From assembly GCA_022559985.1 (NCBI GenBank), contig JAFJTR010000034.1:248001-312000 (forward strand): DNA of 64,000 nucleotides, in the 5' to 3' direction. This DNA is from Parastagonospora avenae f. sp. tritici 18332-5 (Eukaryota; Ascomycota; Dothideomycetes; Pleosporales; Phaeosphaeriaceae). Below are positions 32,631-42,581 of this stretch, one piece after another. The notes below the pieces were generated by a model, which saw only the letters and a list, made by a program, of their open reading frames with translations, was not told the DNA's origin and made no database searches. The translations under genes were made by a program, and so were the position numbers. The stretch's first letter is position 1. The number at the start of each line of letters is the position of its first letter.

Positions 32631-33509
32631 CTATGGAATAATCCTACTCTTCACAGTCTTCCCATCCATAAACGTCCTCTGCTGCGACATCCCCTGCGCC
32701 AGTTCCATTCCCGACTCATAAAACAACCTCTGGTCGTTCTGTCCCGGTATCTTGCCCTGGTACGGGTGTTTGTAGTCCCGAGAGCGCCTCAAGTGCCTCG
32801 TCCAATCTCGCTGGCGCCTCAGGACGTGATTGTTAAAGTCGACGACGTATTGATCGGCAGCAGCTAGGACCTTGTTGTACGATTTGCGATCGCTGATTTT
32901 GGCGTTCTTATCTTTGACTTTTGCGTTGCGGAATTTTCGGCGATCTTTGGGGTTGGGGTCGTTGACGTCTTTGCGCATTGCTTCGCTGATGCGTGTGCCG
33001 GCGAGTGAGCTAAAGTCACCCGGTTTCCTATAGCCGACGCCTCGAATTGGGAGCACGAAGTGCTTGTCTTTGTGGTTGGGCGGCTTGTACTTGGGCAGGT
33101 CTTGCCGACGCTCTTTGTCACTGCGTCGTAGTTTGAGTTGGTTGCCTGGTTGGAACTCCTTGTGCCGTAGAAAATCGGGGTGGACTCGTCCTCGTTGAGG
33201 TATAGATCCTGTTGGATGTGGGAGCACAGTGTATATATGAAGGAGGAAGAAAGTTGTTGTATTGAGAGAGCTATAAAGAACGATTATATACACAACCAGA
33301 TGAGTAAGCAGGTGACTAACAGAGTCACGTGAGGTGCAGTTCACAGTGTACCGTGTGAACTAAGGTGCTAGGCTGACAGATCCTGGAGACGGTGTTTGTA
33401 ATTTGGAAAATGACTTGGAAACGACCTTGGGCTTCTTCACTGGACCGCGAGTCCTCTTGGAAGCTGGACCTGGCGTTGGCGTATGCTTCGAACCAGTCGG
33501 AGCATTGCG
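32631..33509 (-). pseudogene. Unknown gene interrupted by a solo LTR
   Basis: The 3' part reads VHPDFLRHKEFQPGNQ..., then DLPKYKPPNHKDKHFVLPI and on to a basic, Asn/Asp/Arg-rich end (KTVKSRIIP). Family unknown. A 169-bp LTR at 33210-33378 splits it. On the far side (33509-33384) an open frame runs on in the same phase: RNAPTGSKHTPTPGPASKRT, then KKPKVVSKSFSKLQTPSPG. The LTR plus one 5-bp duplication is 174 bp, a multiple of three, but the LTR brings an in-frame TAG seven codons in. A likely splice acceptor (CTCCCAG) lies just upstream at 33510-33516, so a 5' exon may be missing from my model. The basic Lys/Pro/Ser composition suggests a nucleic-acid-associated protein, but this is a guess. 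Confidence 0.65.
33210..33378 (-). mobile_element. Solo LTR, copy B, 169 bp, inverted
   Basis: Same element as at 27995-28163, in opposite orientation, with the same length and TG...CA ends. A perfect 5-bp duplication GATCC flanks it (33205-33209 and 33379-33383). By my reading it differs from copy A at seven positions; six are transitions, all with T or A in copy B. The unequal duplications show two separate insertions, not one rearranged element. Confidence 0.9.
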
Positions 33510-34211
33510 CTGGGAGTTAATTCAGAATGGCATGATATATTTAGAAACCTGTGAGTGAGATGTGTAGTTTGCAGGTGTTGGCAAGTGTATATAAATCAAG
33601 AATAGATACCGGTCTATGTTGAGAAGATGATAACAGACGTTTGGCGAGCGAAGGTTTGAGGTCTAATAAAAGAAGTAGAAGCTAAACAAAGCATGTCTTT
33701 TATGGTACAGAACCGTCGCTTATTCAGTCGTGAACGTGTGAACGTGAAGGTCGACGTTGAATAGTACAGTGCCGATGCACAGTAATATGAGTGTCACAAG
33801 AATAAATTGACTCAGTCGAATACACGTGTCTCGCGAATGACACAGATGTGAGCTAATTTTGAGAGGGGGTGACATGCATATCAAGGTACATGACTGGTTG
33901 CGTACTCGCCGAGAACACATTCCGAAAATGCCATGTGGAATCGCTGAAAGTGCATCGAAAGTACACCTCGTAAATTTGAAGGCACCGAGGAACACACATC
34001 GACCAACTTAAACAATACGCTCATATAAGAAGGTCCGACTCATGCGCGCGAGTCACTATGACTGTGGAGTAGGTGCAGTGACTGTGAGGTAAGTGAAGTA
34101 TAAAAGGTCGACTTCATGCGGCCTACTCTTGTCCTCATACAACAAACTTTAAAGAACAAGAACAGCAATCTCCAAATACCAAAAATCTTCAACTACCAAC
34201 ATACAAACACG
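33510..34211. promoter_or_regulatory. Intergenic with duplicated promoter segment
   Basis: A 20-bp tandem pair (34061-34080 and 34081-34100, ACTGTGGAGTAGGTGCAGTG type) lies just ahead of the TATA box TATAAAAGG at 34099. A larger duplication repeats ATAAGAAGGTCCGACTCATG (34025) as ATAAAAGGTCGACTTCATG (34100), 75 bases apart. The gene at 34212 follows. Nothing else is recognised. Confidence 0.5.
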
Positions 34212-34448
34212 ATGTGCATCATATGGAGGGTACAGTGGCATGGTCCGATAGGAGAAAGCTGCTCATGCATAACAAACCATCTCGACACGCACGAATGCCC
34301 GACAAAGAATTGTAGAAAGCCTAAAGAGAGTGACCCTCCAAGACTAGAGAGGCGGTTTGGTTATTGCTGGCATCATGCTTTCCAAAAGCACGTGCCGTAC
34401 TCAGGACCAGAACCTTGGAATAAGTACGCCCCATTCGAGGATGAGTAG
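34212..34448 (+). CDS. Small Cys/His-rich protein, Met-Cys type
   Basis: A 78-aa intronless frame beginning MCIIWRVQWHGPIGESCSCI, with seven cysteines and several histidines (HECPTKNCRKPKE, YCWHHAFQKH). The spacing could hold a zinc ion but matches no finger that I know. There is no signal peptide or membrane segment. It has a good TATA box 113 bases upstream and a CAA/CCA-rich leader. It may be a diverged relative of the gene at 31682. Function unknown. Confidence 0.5.
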   Translation: MCIIWRVQWHGPIGESCSCITNHLDTHECPTKNCRKPKESDPPRLERRFGYCWHHAFQKHVPYSGPEPWNKYAPFEDE

Positions 34449-34693
34449 CAACCATGTAGCAGAATCGTGAGGAATATATGGACGAATTACAGGTAATTTT
34501 GAGTTTGCATGTGAAGGTGAAGCAGCAGTTGCGGTACTCTCACCTGACTAATCTGTGGGTATTTCCGGATTGCTGAGCGGAGTTTGCGATGAGAGACGCT
34601 TGCTGTAAAATTAGTTTGCTGAGATATAAGACATGACAGTTAATCAGTAGACTCGAGGAATCCACCACGATCTTTTCCTCCAAGGATCACAAC

Positions 34694-35853
34694 ATGGCAA
34701 CGACCAACACTATGCCTTCGACTCCTCGTGCGTTGCGAATCCGCGACACTGCTTCTGCAACAGCATACTAACACACCCAGCCAACCCATACTACACCATC
34801 AGCGCCCTCCCGAAAAAAGGCTACGGCTGCGTCGCGACCGCCCCCATCAAGCTCGGAACCCGCATCCTCACCGACACCCCACTCCTCATCGTCCCCATTA
34901 CCAGCTACCTCGCGTCGGACATCCAAGCCGCCTTCGACAAACTCACTCCCGAGCAGCAAGCGCAGTACTTCACCCTGCACTCAGGCCACGGCCAAGATCC
35001 CAAGATCTGGCCCTCGCACATCCACAAGAGCGTCGAGCCGCGCGAGCGCCAGCGCATCCGCGAACAGCACGAAGCACGTGTCGGCAAGTCCGCCAGCCTG
35101 ATCTCCATCTTCCAGATCAACTGCATGGAGCTGGACAACGGGGCTGCGATATTCCTGCACGCCGCGCGCTTCAACCACGCGTGCAATCCGAACGCGACGT
35201 TTAGCTGGAACGCGGCGATTGGCAAGGAGATCATTCATGCTATGAGAGACATCGAGGTGGGTGAGGAGATCACGATTTCTTACTGTGATATGACCCATGA
35301 GCGGCAGTTGAGAACGTGGGAATTGAAGCACTATGGATTTGTGTGCGATTGTCGGAGCTGTAGGGGACAGGAGGGGGATGAGGTGGAGGACACTTGGGCG
35401 TATCAGAGTGCGCAGAGGAGGTTTAGGTTGGGAGAGTTGGAGAGGGAGACGAGGTTCTTGCGAGGTAAGATGCAGCGTGAGGGTGTGGGAGATTGGGAAC
35501 TGATGAAGGACAGGCAAACGTCTCGAACAGGGCGCACAGCAGTCTGACTTCGTGGGCAAGCTGGTCGAGATGGCTGGGCTGCACATGCAGGAGGAAGAGA
35601 ATGGTGTGAGACTGGCCAACATGTGAGCTTGCTACCAGTCAAGGTGCTGGTGATGCTGATATTGGCTAGCTTCCTCGACATTGCGCTCGTGTGCGAGATC
35701 AAGGGAGACTTCAAGTCTGCGGTGGAGGCGGCAAAGAGGGCAGTGAAGATCAAGAAGGACTGCCAGGGAGAAGACTTCCCAGATTACGAGAAGTACGTGG
35801 TCGTCTTGCAGCGTGCGATCATGCTGCTGGCCCAGAGCAAGCAGAAGGCGTAG
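34694..35853 (+). CDS. SET-domain protein
   Basis: Four exons: 34694-34727, 34781-35464, 35514-35622 and 35670-35853; introns of 53, 49 and 47 nt; the product is 336 aa. The first intron has a TACTAAC branch and joins MATTNTMPSTP to PNPYYTISALPKKGYG. The SET core is clear: GYGCVATAPIKLGTRI at the start, then RFNHACNPNATFSWN, GEEITISYCD and a post-SET GFVCDCRSC. The C-terminal helices resemble a TPR-like tail (FKSAVEAAKRAVKIKKD). This is the layout of fungal SMYD/SET5-like lysine methyltransferases, acting on histones or other proteins. Substrate unknown. Confidence 0.9.
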
Positions 35854-36543
35854 ACGGATAGTGATCGGGGCGTGACAACATTCGGCGATGGAGTTTTGGA
35901 GGTAACAAAAGTGAGTCCATTGTAACAACTCGACCTAGATTCAAGAACCTCACGATGTCAATGATGGTGTTGAGGACGCATCTGCAGTGTGACGACGTGA
36001 TTGAGACGGGTTAGCGGCAGAACCGTGCTGGACCCTGAGTGAGACACAACTGAAGCATCGTCGTCAGCATCAACCACACCACAACGCCTCGCAAAATGCT
36101 GCAACAAAGATGCGCGCGTCGCAAAGAAGGATGCCAAAGAAACAAGGACAATCAGACTTGGAACCTGCTTCATTCACACCCAATCAAAGCTCCGGACTAA
36201 CGTGGCGGGAAGTAACGCCGAGGTTTGGGAGGTGACGTCGGTCTGTCCAAGCGCTGGACGTGACCTGAAACTTGTTGCGCATGTCGCGAGCGTACCTGAA
36301 AATATCCCTCTTAGAGACTGCCGCTTCACTGACAGACCATATATTCCTGCTTACGGCACAGACTCAGAACCATTCACATTCCAGCTCATATACGACAGGG
36401 CGTTGCTCAGCGTCCATCAAGCGATCGGCATACCACCAACATCCCCTAGCTTCGGCAAAGTCGCTTTCCGTGAATCTGCGCGCCGCAATATCTACGCGCC
36501 GTCAGCTCGACTCTACTACGAAATACACCGAATTGCAGTCAGT
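35854..36543. other. Intergenic and probable long leader
   Basis: About 690 bases. A frame in phase with the next gene is open from 36202 (GTG, no ATG) to 36544, with content like DRALLSVHQAIGIPPTSPSF. It may be leader, or a missing 5' exon, but I found no ATG to support it. Confidence 0.4.
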
Positions 36544-37620
36544 ATGGAGAGCTCAGATAGCAAACCGAGCGCTTCTGCACCGCCACCTGGCACGACATCT
36601 GCGCAACCACAAGCAGTCGCAAGACCTCTCTCCCCACCAACATCAGAGTCAGCTTCCAAAACTGAACCCAAGGTATCAACTTCTCAAGACGCGCCACGCC
36701 TCTCCACGCCACCTTTCTCGCCCTCCAGCCAGACGCCTATACTGCAAAATGAACAGGAGGAGTTTGAAGGGAACGTGGATGTCAACAACGACATTCCAAG
36801 TCAAGAAGACCTGCAGAAAGTAGGCGATCTGCTTGTGCTGGACGCGGAGGGCAAAAGTCGACCTTTCAAGGAGCTGCACAATGCGCCTCATGTTGCACCA
36901 CGGCAGCTGATCATCTTTATCCGGCACTTTTTCTGTGGAGTAAGTGTCACAATCTGACTACAGAATATTCGCTGACACCCTCAGAACTGCCAGGAATACC
37001 TGCGCACGCTTTCTTCCTCGATCACCGCCGAGGCTCTCCTCGCCCTTCCCACACCTACCTCCATAACCGTAATTGGATGCGGAAAGCCTGCGCTCATTCC
37101 CATGTACGCCGAGACCACGAAGTGTCCCTTCCCAATTTATGCCGATCCAACACGCAAGCTCTACGACCTGCTCGGTATGACGCGGACGTTTCAGCTAGGC
37201 GCAAAGCCCTCGTACATGCATACGAACATGCTCATCAACTCCGTGCAATCTATATTTCAGGGTCTCAGTGCAGGCAGGAATGCAACCAAGGGCGGCGACA
37301 TGAAGCAGGTGGGCGGGGAGTTCATCTTTGAGAACGGCGAGTGTACCTGGGTGCATCGCATGAAGAACACACGGGACCATTCGGAAGTCGGTGAACTGAG
37401 GAATCTGCTGGGTCTGGACGGCACGAGACCCCCTATGAGGAAGCGCTGGAGCCACAACGTCAAGCAGAACAAGCCAGATCGACGCAGCATGAGCTGGGGC
37501 AGGTTGCGGAGCAAGAGTCGAGGCACGAAGGAGCTCGAGAAGGATACGAATGGGAATCCCTCGCCTGAAAAGGTGGAAGAGGAAGACCCGAAAAAGATGG
37601 CCGTCAGCCCGACAATATGA
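36544..37620 (+). CDS. PRXL2-type thioredoxin-fold protein
   Basis: Two exons, 36544-36939 and 36985-37620, with a 45-nt intron; the product is 343 aa. The splice falls inside the active-site motif, giving RHFFCGNCQEYL, the CxxC-like signature of the AhpC/TSA-related PRXL2 (AAED1) family of thioredoxin-fold redox proteins. Further family features are VIGCGKPALIPMY, YADPTRKLYDLLGM and GGEFIFENGECTWVHRM. About 90 disordered Pro/Ser/Thr-rich residues precede the domain, and a basic tail (KRWSHNVKQNK) follows it. The start is the first ATG of the open frame; upstream in-phase sequence lacks an ATG. Role probably antioxidant or thiol signalling; substrate unknown. Confidence 0.85.
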
Positions 37621-38299
37621 CGAGTGAACGGCGGAATTTGAGGATCTGTACAAGGTGTGCGGTGGTATGTTAAGCAAGCAAGGAGTTACTGGTTGCATTG
37701 CCGGCGTTGGAATATCCTAGTGGGCTTCAGGAGCCCTCCCGGCAGTTGCGCGTGAGATACCTCATTGTTCAATTCATGAAGCGTTTCCTCACAACAATTG
37801 CTCCAAAAAGAAGGTGTCAGTTAACAATCTCTGAAATCGCATATCATCGGGATTCATCTCTTTGTATCTTTATCTCTTCTAGTAACATTCGCACAGGTCT
37901 GCCATATGCGGCAACTTGTTCCGCGTCATTGCCAAGAGAACGCGTCCACTGTCCGACTCCCCACATTTGGCTAAGATGCCCCGGCCAACGCGCCAGCGAA
38001 GAGCCAATTGTAAGCCACGCGCATTCAGACGGCCCAAATAATGCCTTGTCCGAGCTGAGGGCGAACTTGAGCCTCAAGCGCGAGCCTGAAGCGCAGATAC
38101 ACCGAGCGTAATCCGCGAATGAGGGGCATTGGAGGGGCAATGACGGTCGTGGTCGAGCCAACCCCACACGTCCGAATAAATACTGACGGAGCCGCACTCG
38201 CCTTTGGGATCGTTCTTTAGTCTTCTTTCCTCCTCTTGAACCTCTCCATCATCTCTCTTCATACACTTTGATACCCATTGATATTACCGCACAGCAATC
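37621..38299. promoter_or_regulatory. Intergenic, promoter of the formaldehyde dehydrogenase gene
   Basis: No gene is seen. The last 80 bases are a strong pyrimidine-rich leader (CTTCTTTCCTCCTCTTG), typical of highly expressed fungal genes. Confidence 0.5.
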
Positions 38300-39882
38300 A
38301 TGTCCGCCGACACAGTAGGAAAGGTACGTCGAGCTCTAAACACCATGCGACGTCATAATGGAGCTATATCTAACATGTGTATTGCCAGACCATCACTTGC
38401 AAGGTACGTTCAGACATCAATTTTCGCTTCATGTTGGATTCGCGTCGTCGTTCGAGCTCCCTTCCACAGTCTTCATCACCAAATGCCGCCTTGGCGTGCG
38501 GAACCGCAAAGACGTGCAGCTGCAAGCACTGCGCGAAATTACAGGGGTAGCGGAGCTCGCGGACGCGATTCGACTGGCGGATGATCATGACGACACACGA
38601 AGTAATGCAAGAGAAGCTTGAACTGACACGCTTTAGGCTGCAGTCGCCTGGGAAGCTGGCAAGGATCTCTCCATTGAGGACGTTGAGGTTTCACCACCCA
38701 GGGCCCACGAGGTCCGCATCCAGATTTACTACACTGGTGTCTGCCATACCGGTATGTCTAGCATCTCCAGTCTTCCAGACTTCACTCGAAGACGACAACT
38801 CCATTCATAGATCGGTAGACTAACATAAATTAGATGCCTATACACTTTCCGGAAAGGACCCCGAGGGTGCCTTCCCCATTGTCCTTGGTCATGAGGGTGC
38901 TGGTATCGTCGAGTCCGTCGGCGAGGGAGTCACAAACGTAAAGGTCGGCGACCACGTTGTTGCGCTATAGTAGGTTTGATCTTTGCCCCCTCAATTTATT
39001 TGACTAACAGTCCGCAGCACACCAGAATGCAAGGAGTGCAAGTTCTGCAAGTCTGGCAAGACCAACCTGTGCGGAAAGATCCGAGCAACCCAGGGTAAGG
39101 GTGTCATGCCCGACGGCACCTCGCGCTTCAAGTGCAAGGGCAAGGACCTACTCCACTTCATGGGCACATCCACATTCTCGCAATATACCGTTGTAGCAGA
39201 CATCTCCGTCGTCGCCATCACTCCGGAGGCGCCTATGGACCGCACCTGCCTGCTCGGCTGCGGTATCACCACCGGTTACGGAGCTGCCGTCATCACTGCC
39301 GGCAAGGGCGGAGTCGAGGAGGGCTCTAACATCGCCGTCTTCGGTGCCGGCTGTGTCGGTCTGTCCGTCATCCAGGGAGCAGCCAAGAACAAGGCCGGCA
39401 AGATCATCGTCGTCGACGTCAACGACGCCAAGGAGGAGTGGTCCAAGAAATTCGGCGCAACACACTTCGTCAACCCCACCAAGCTCGGCAGCCAGAGCAT
39501 CCAAGACAAGCTCATCGAAATGACCGACGGCGGCTGCGACTACACCTTCGACTGCACGGGCAACGTCAACGTCATGCGCGCCGCTCTCGAGGCCTGCCAC
39601 AAGGGCTGGGGCGAGTCCATCATCATTGGCGTCGCCGCCGCCGGCCAGGAAATCTCCACCCGCCCATTCCAGCTCGTTACTGGTCGCGTGTGGAAGGGCT
39701 GCGCGTTCGGCGGTGTCAAGGGCCGCACACAACTCCCCGGCCTGGTCGCGGACTATATGAAGGGCGACCTCAAGGTCGACGAGTTCATCACGCACCGACA
39801 GCCGCTGGACAAGATCAACCAGGCCTTCTCGGATATGAAGGCTGGCGACTGCATTCGTTGCGTTGTTAACATGCGGGAATGA
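38300..39882 (+). CDS. SFA1: S-(hydroxymethyl)glutathione dehydrogenase
   Basis: Class III alcohol dehydrogenase that detoxifies formaldehyde as its glutathione adduct and also reduces S-nitrosoglutathione; cytosolic and zinc-dependent. Five exons: 38300-38323, 38389-38403, 38637-38751, 38834-38969 and 39018-39882; the product is 384 aa, as expected. Exon 2 has only 15 nt (TITCK), and intron 2 is 233 nt, the longest in the window. Motifs: GVCHTDAYTLSG (catalytic zinc), GHEGAGIV, structural-zinc cysteines CKECKFCKSGKTNLC, then GCGITTGYGAA and the NAD fold VFGAGCVGLSVIQGA. The C-terminus FSDMKAGDCIRCVV is typical. All splice phases agree. Confidence 0.97.
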
Positions 39883-40252
39883 GTACGCTCGGGCCCCCAA
39901 GATCAAGGTTTGAAAGCGCGCTTGTAGACATCATGCGTGTTGCAGCTTGGCATTGGTGTGGAGTTGAGGGACGCATATGGAGGCGTTGGTGATGATGAAG
40001 AGCGTGTTTATTCGTCGTGTGTATACGTGTTTGGACCAAGAGGTCTGGGCTTTTGTATTTAGGGTAAATGTAAAAGTCACACAAGTAAATACTGTCATGT
40101 TGCCTCGCAGTCACGATCGATGACTTCGACCATGCTCACACTTTCATGACTTCAAAACCCAAGTCTTTATAAAAGCTTCTCCTGGCGATATGCTGAGGTC
40201 TTCTCATCAAAGTTTCAAGCTAAACGACAAAAATTTCCCCCATAATTCGAAC
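39883..40252. promoter_or_regulatory. Intergenic with TATA box at 40167
   Basis: Holds the end of the dehydrogenase transcript and the promoter of the next small gene. TATAAAAG lies at 40167, 86 bases before the start codon at 40253. Confidence 0.5.
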
Positions 40253-40483
40253 ATGTCTTCAAACGCACCCTACGAAGAGACGTCCACTCCCAAGCCATCA
40301 GCAGACGACACTGGAAACAACCCCGACAGCTCAGAAATCAGCACCGTCGCTCCAACTCCAGGCGATACTACCATGGATAAGGCAACATTCGACGAGGAGG
40401 AGAAGAAACTGGTGGAGAGCATGCATAGGCTTGGGAGCTATCCAGAATGGTTGCGCAAGAAAAATGAGAGACGTGGTAGATGA
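40253..40483 (+). CDS. Small acidic/polar protein
   Basis: A 76-aa intronless frame starting MSSNAPYEETSTPKPSADDT, Ser/Thr/Pro/Asp-rich, with a C-terminal helix FDEEEKKLVESMHRLGSYPE followed by a basic tip. There is no signal peptide or known domain. The TATA box, an A/C-rich leader and an ATG in good context (ACATGTC) support expression. Function unknown. Confidence 0.5.
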   Translation: MSSNAPYEETSTPKPSADDTGNNPDSSEISTVAPTPGDTTMDKATFDEEEKKLVESMHRLGSYPEWLRKKNERRGR

Positions 40484-41668
40484 TGAGTAGTGTATTTATC
40501 TGTTTACGTTGATGACTAATATGGATTTAGTTGTGTGTATATGTATTTGGTCTATGTGTTGGTAGGCCTTGTACGATAGTACTGGTGAATAACAACAACG
40601 AGGTTCTTCTGGTGACTAGTATTGGTATTACTGATCTATGAACGTGGGTGCTACGAAGGTATACCTAAGCTCGGCGCAGGTCGGACCGATGCAGGACCGA
40701 GGCGGGCATCTTGCGCGCAGCGTCAGGTGACCGGATATGTGTATCCCGACACTATGTCATAAATCTAATTACATTGTGATCTCTGAAAGCATTGCTACAG
40801 CCCCACCGGCTGCAGCAATAATTCGTGCCCACTATAAATCGCAAGCCCAAGCCCAAGCACCACGGAGCAATCTAGTCAAGCTATCTATCTCCAAAGTTTT
40901 CCTCGCTGTCACGGTAACGTACCCTGACACCCCAGACTACTATACTCGACGGTACCACACTACACAGGTGGCTACTATACTCTGAAGCACTCCACAGTCC
41001 TGCTCTGCAAAAGGCTCCGATCGCTGGCAACCGCAGAACCGCCGGTGCGCCTCCTGACTATCTCCGCGTAGGCTTAGCGTCCGCGCTCGAGCCATCCCCT
41101 GTTTATATTCCTTTCTGCCTCCGTACCTTGCTCTGTTCTGCACACAACGTCTTGTATTACACCTGAGACCTGTACGTAGTATACCAATCAAGCTTCCCCG
41201 CAAGCTCTGACGTTCCTGCTCGTTGCCTCTCGTGACACTCGCTCCTCAACGCACTAATCAGTTATTAAGTCTTAGAATGACAGCTCCTCTCTAATTAAAG
41301 ATTGGGTTCACACAGAACGCGCACAGATTGTTGCTGTACCTGTTGGTCATATTTGTTCTTTGCTAAATCTACAAACTTAAATATCTGGTTGATGATTTCA
41401 AAGTGTGCCGCTCAGCCTTGGCTAATTACTGACTCCCGTTCGTGGCATAGGGGGACTTGAGAGCCTGCTTGGTGTGTAGCGACACTTTTTGGGGGATGAC
41501 GGCGGCAGTGCTGTCATCGTCCTTTACAGTCACCGTTGCGATATCTTTTTGTCACACTGATCACATCCACTAAATGATGACTCTCATACACAATCCATAC
41601 ATAAAAGCATTACGCAGCTACGTCCTTCTTCTCATACAACAATTGATCCATTCGAACATCCCTCATCT
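40484..41668. other. Intergenic, 1.2 kb
   Basis: No supported gene. An 82-codon frame at 40737-40985 begins MCIPTLC but has a CTATAAAT element inside it at about 40831, which argues for promoter rather than coding sequence. A CATAAAAG box at about 41600 serves the next small gene. Confidence 0.4.
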
Positions 41669-41920
41669 ATGTCTCTGCCCTCAGCCCGCGCAGAACCGAC
41701 ACTCGCCAACGCCGCCGAGGCAAATGGCAACTCCGAAGAGTTCTTGAAAGTAACAATGATGTACTCCTATCTCCAGAGCCAGAGTCGTACAGTGCGTCAA
41801 ACGCCGGTACCTTGTGTGACCGCGACTCCCAAGGCGAGTGTGCTACGGGAGGGTAATACAAAGAAAATATTCACTCCGACTCCGAGAGAGGCGGCTTTCT
41901 CTTCGGAGGAGGATTTTTAA
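41669..41920 (+). CDS. Small protein, frame continues past a TAA
   Basis: An 83-aa frame starting MSLPSARAEPTLANAAEANG and ending AAFSSEEDF. It has no known domain or signal peptide. A TATA-like box lies 69 bases upstream, and its leader shares TCATACAACAA with that of the gene at 34212. After the TAA the same frame stays open for about 38 codons (EEEEKLREKIWWPTRRV) to a TAG, so the stop may be a nonsense mutation in a once-longer gene. Confidence 0.4.
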   Translation: MSLPSARAEPTLANAAEANGNSEEFLKVTMMYSYLQSQSRTVRQTPVPCVTATPKASVLREGNTKKIFTPTPREAAFSSEEDF

Positions 41921-42581
41921 GAGGAGGAGGAGAAGTTGCGGGAGAAGATCTGGTGGCCCACGCGGCGAGTGTGTGTTGGGTTGTGGCTTGGGAGGGGATG
42001 GGAAGGCTGGGTAGTGGGATTTAGATGGGGATTGTAGTTCTGAAAAGAGCGTGAATCATTCTGCTCGTGGTGATGGTTCGCTAGGTGGCATAAGATCAGT
42101 ATTCGCGTATGATAGGGTAGTTTGAAAATGGATTTACGAACACGATGGCACGTTGCGGCGCAGGTGATGAGATGTGATATGTGTAAATTATTCAGGGCTG
42201 TTAGGTAAGGTTAATGGCTAGGTCGAAGCTCTTCCTCTCATCTCATTCATGCTGATCGAGGTGGTATTAATGTGATTCGCCGAATAAGGCAATGTCATGA
42301 AGGAGACCTTTGACTCGATGAGGTGAATTTGACGGAATTACATGCGCATCGTGCGGTCTTCATGATGTGGCAGATTCATATCAGTGCATTTCTCTGACTT
42401 TCAGACATACAGAGAGCCTTAGCTTTTGACTGTACATGACTGTAGAAGCACTATAAAACCTTCGGGTTCGGCGTATTCCCAGCAAATTCATTCACACTAC
42501 AGTACCAAGCTCCAACACCTCTTCCCACGCTTCTACAGTTGTACAAACAAATACAAAAAGAATCCACATATACCAGTAACC
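41921..42581. promoter_or_regulatory. Intergenic with TATA box at 42452
   Basis: No gene is seen apart from the possible 3' remnant of the previous frame. CTATAAAACC at 42451 is 130 bases before the ATG at 42582, followed by a C/A-rich leader. Confidence 0.45.

Noticed and set aside
27995..33378. The inverted 169-bp pair as terminal repeats of one 5.4-kb DNA transposon
   Set aside because: The flanking duplications differ (TCCTG and GATCC) and each copy has its own pair, so they are two solo LTRs.
39148..39906. Long minus-strand frame (252 codons) opposite the formaldehyde dehydrogenase gene
   Set aside because: It is the antisense shadow of a GC3-rich coding exon; its composition (Val/Asp/Ala/Gly runs) is typical of such shadows.
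40737..40985. 82-codon frame beginning MCIPTLC, similar in opening to the Met-Cys genes
   Set aside because: It lacks the later cysteines and contains a TATA-like element in its middle.
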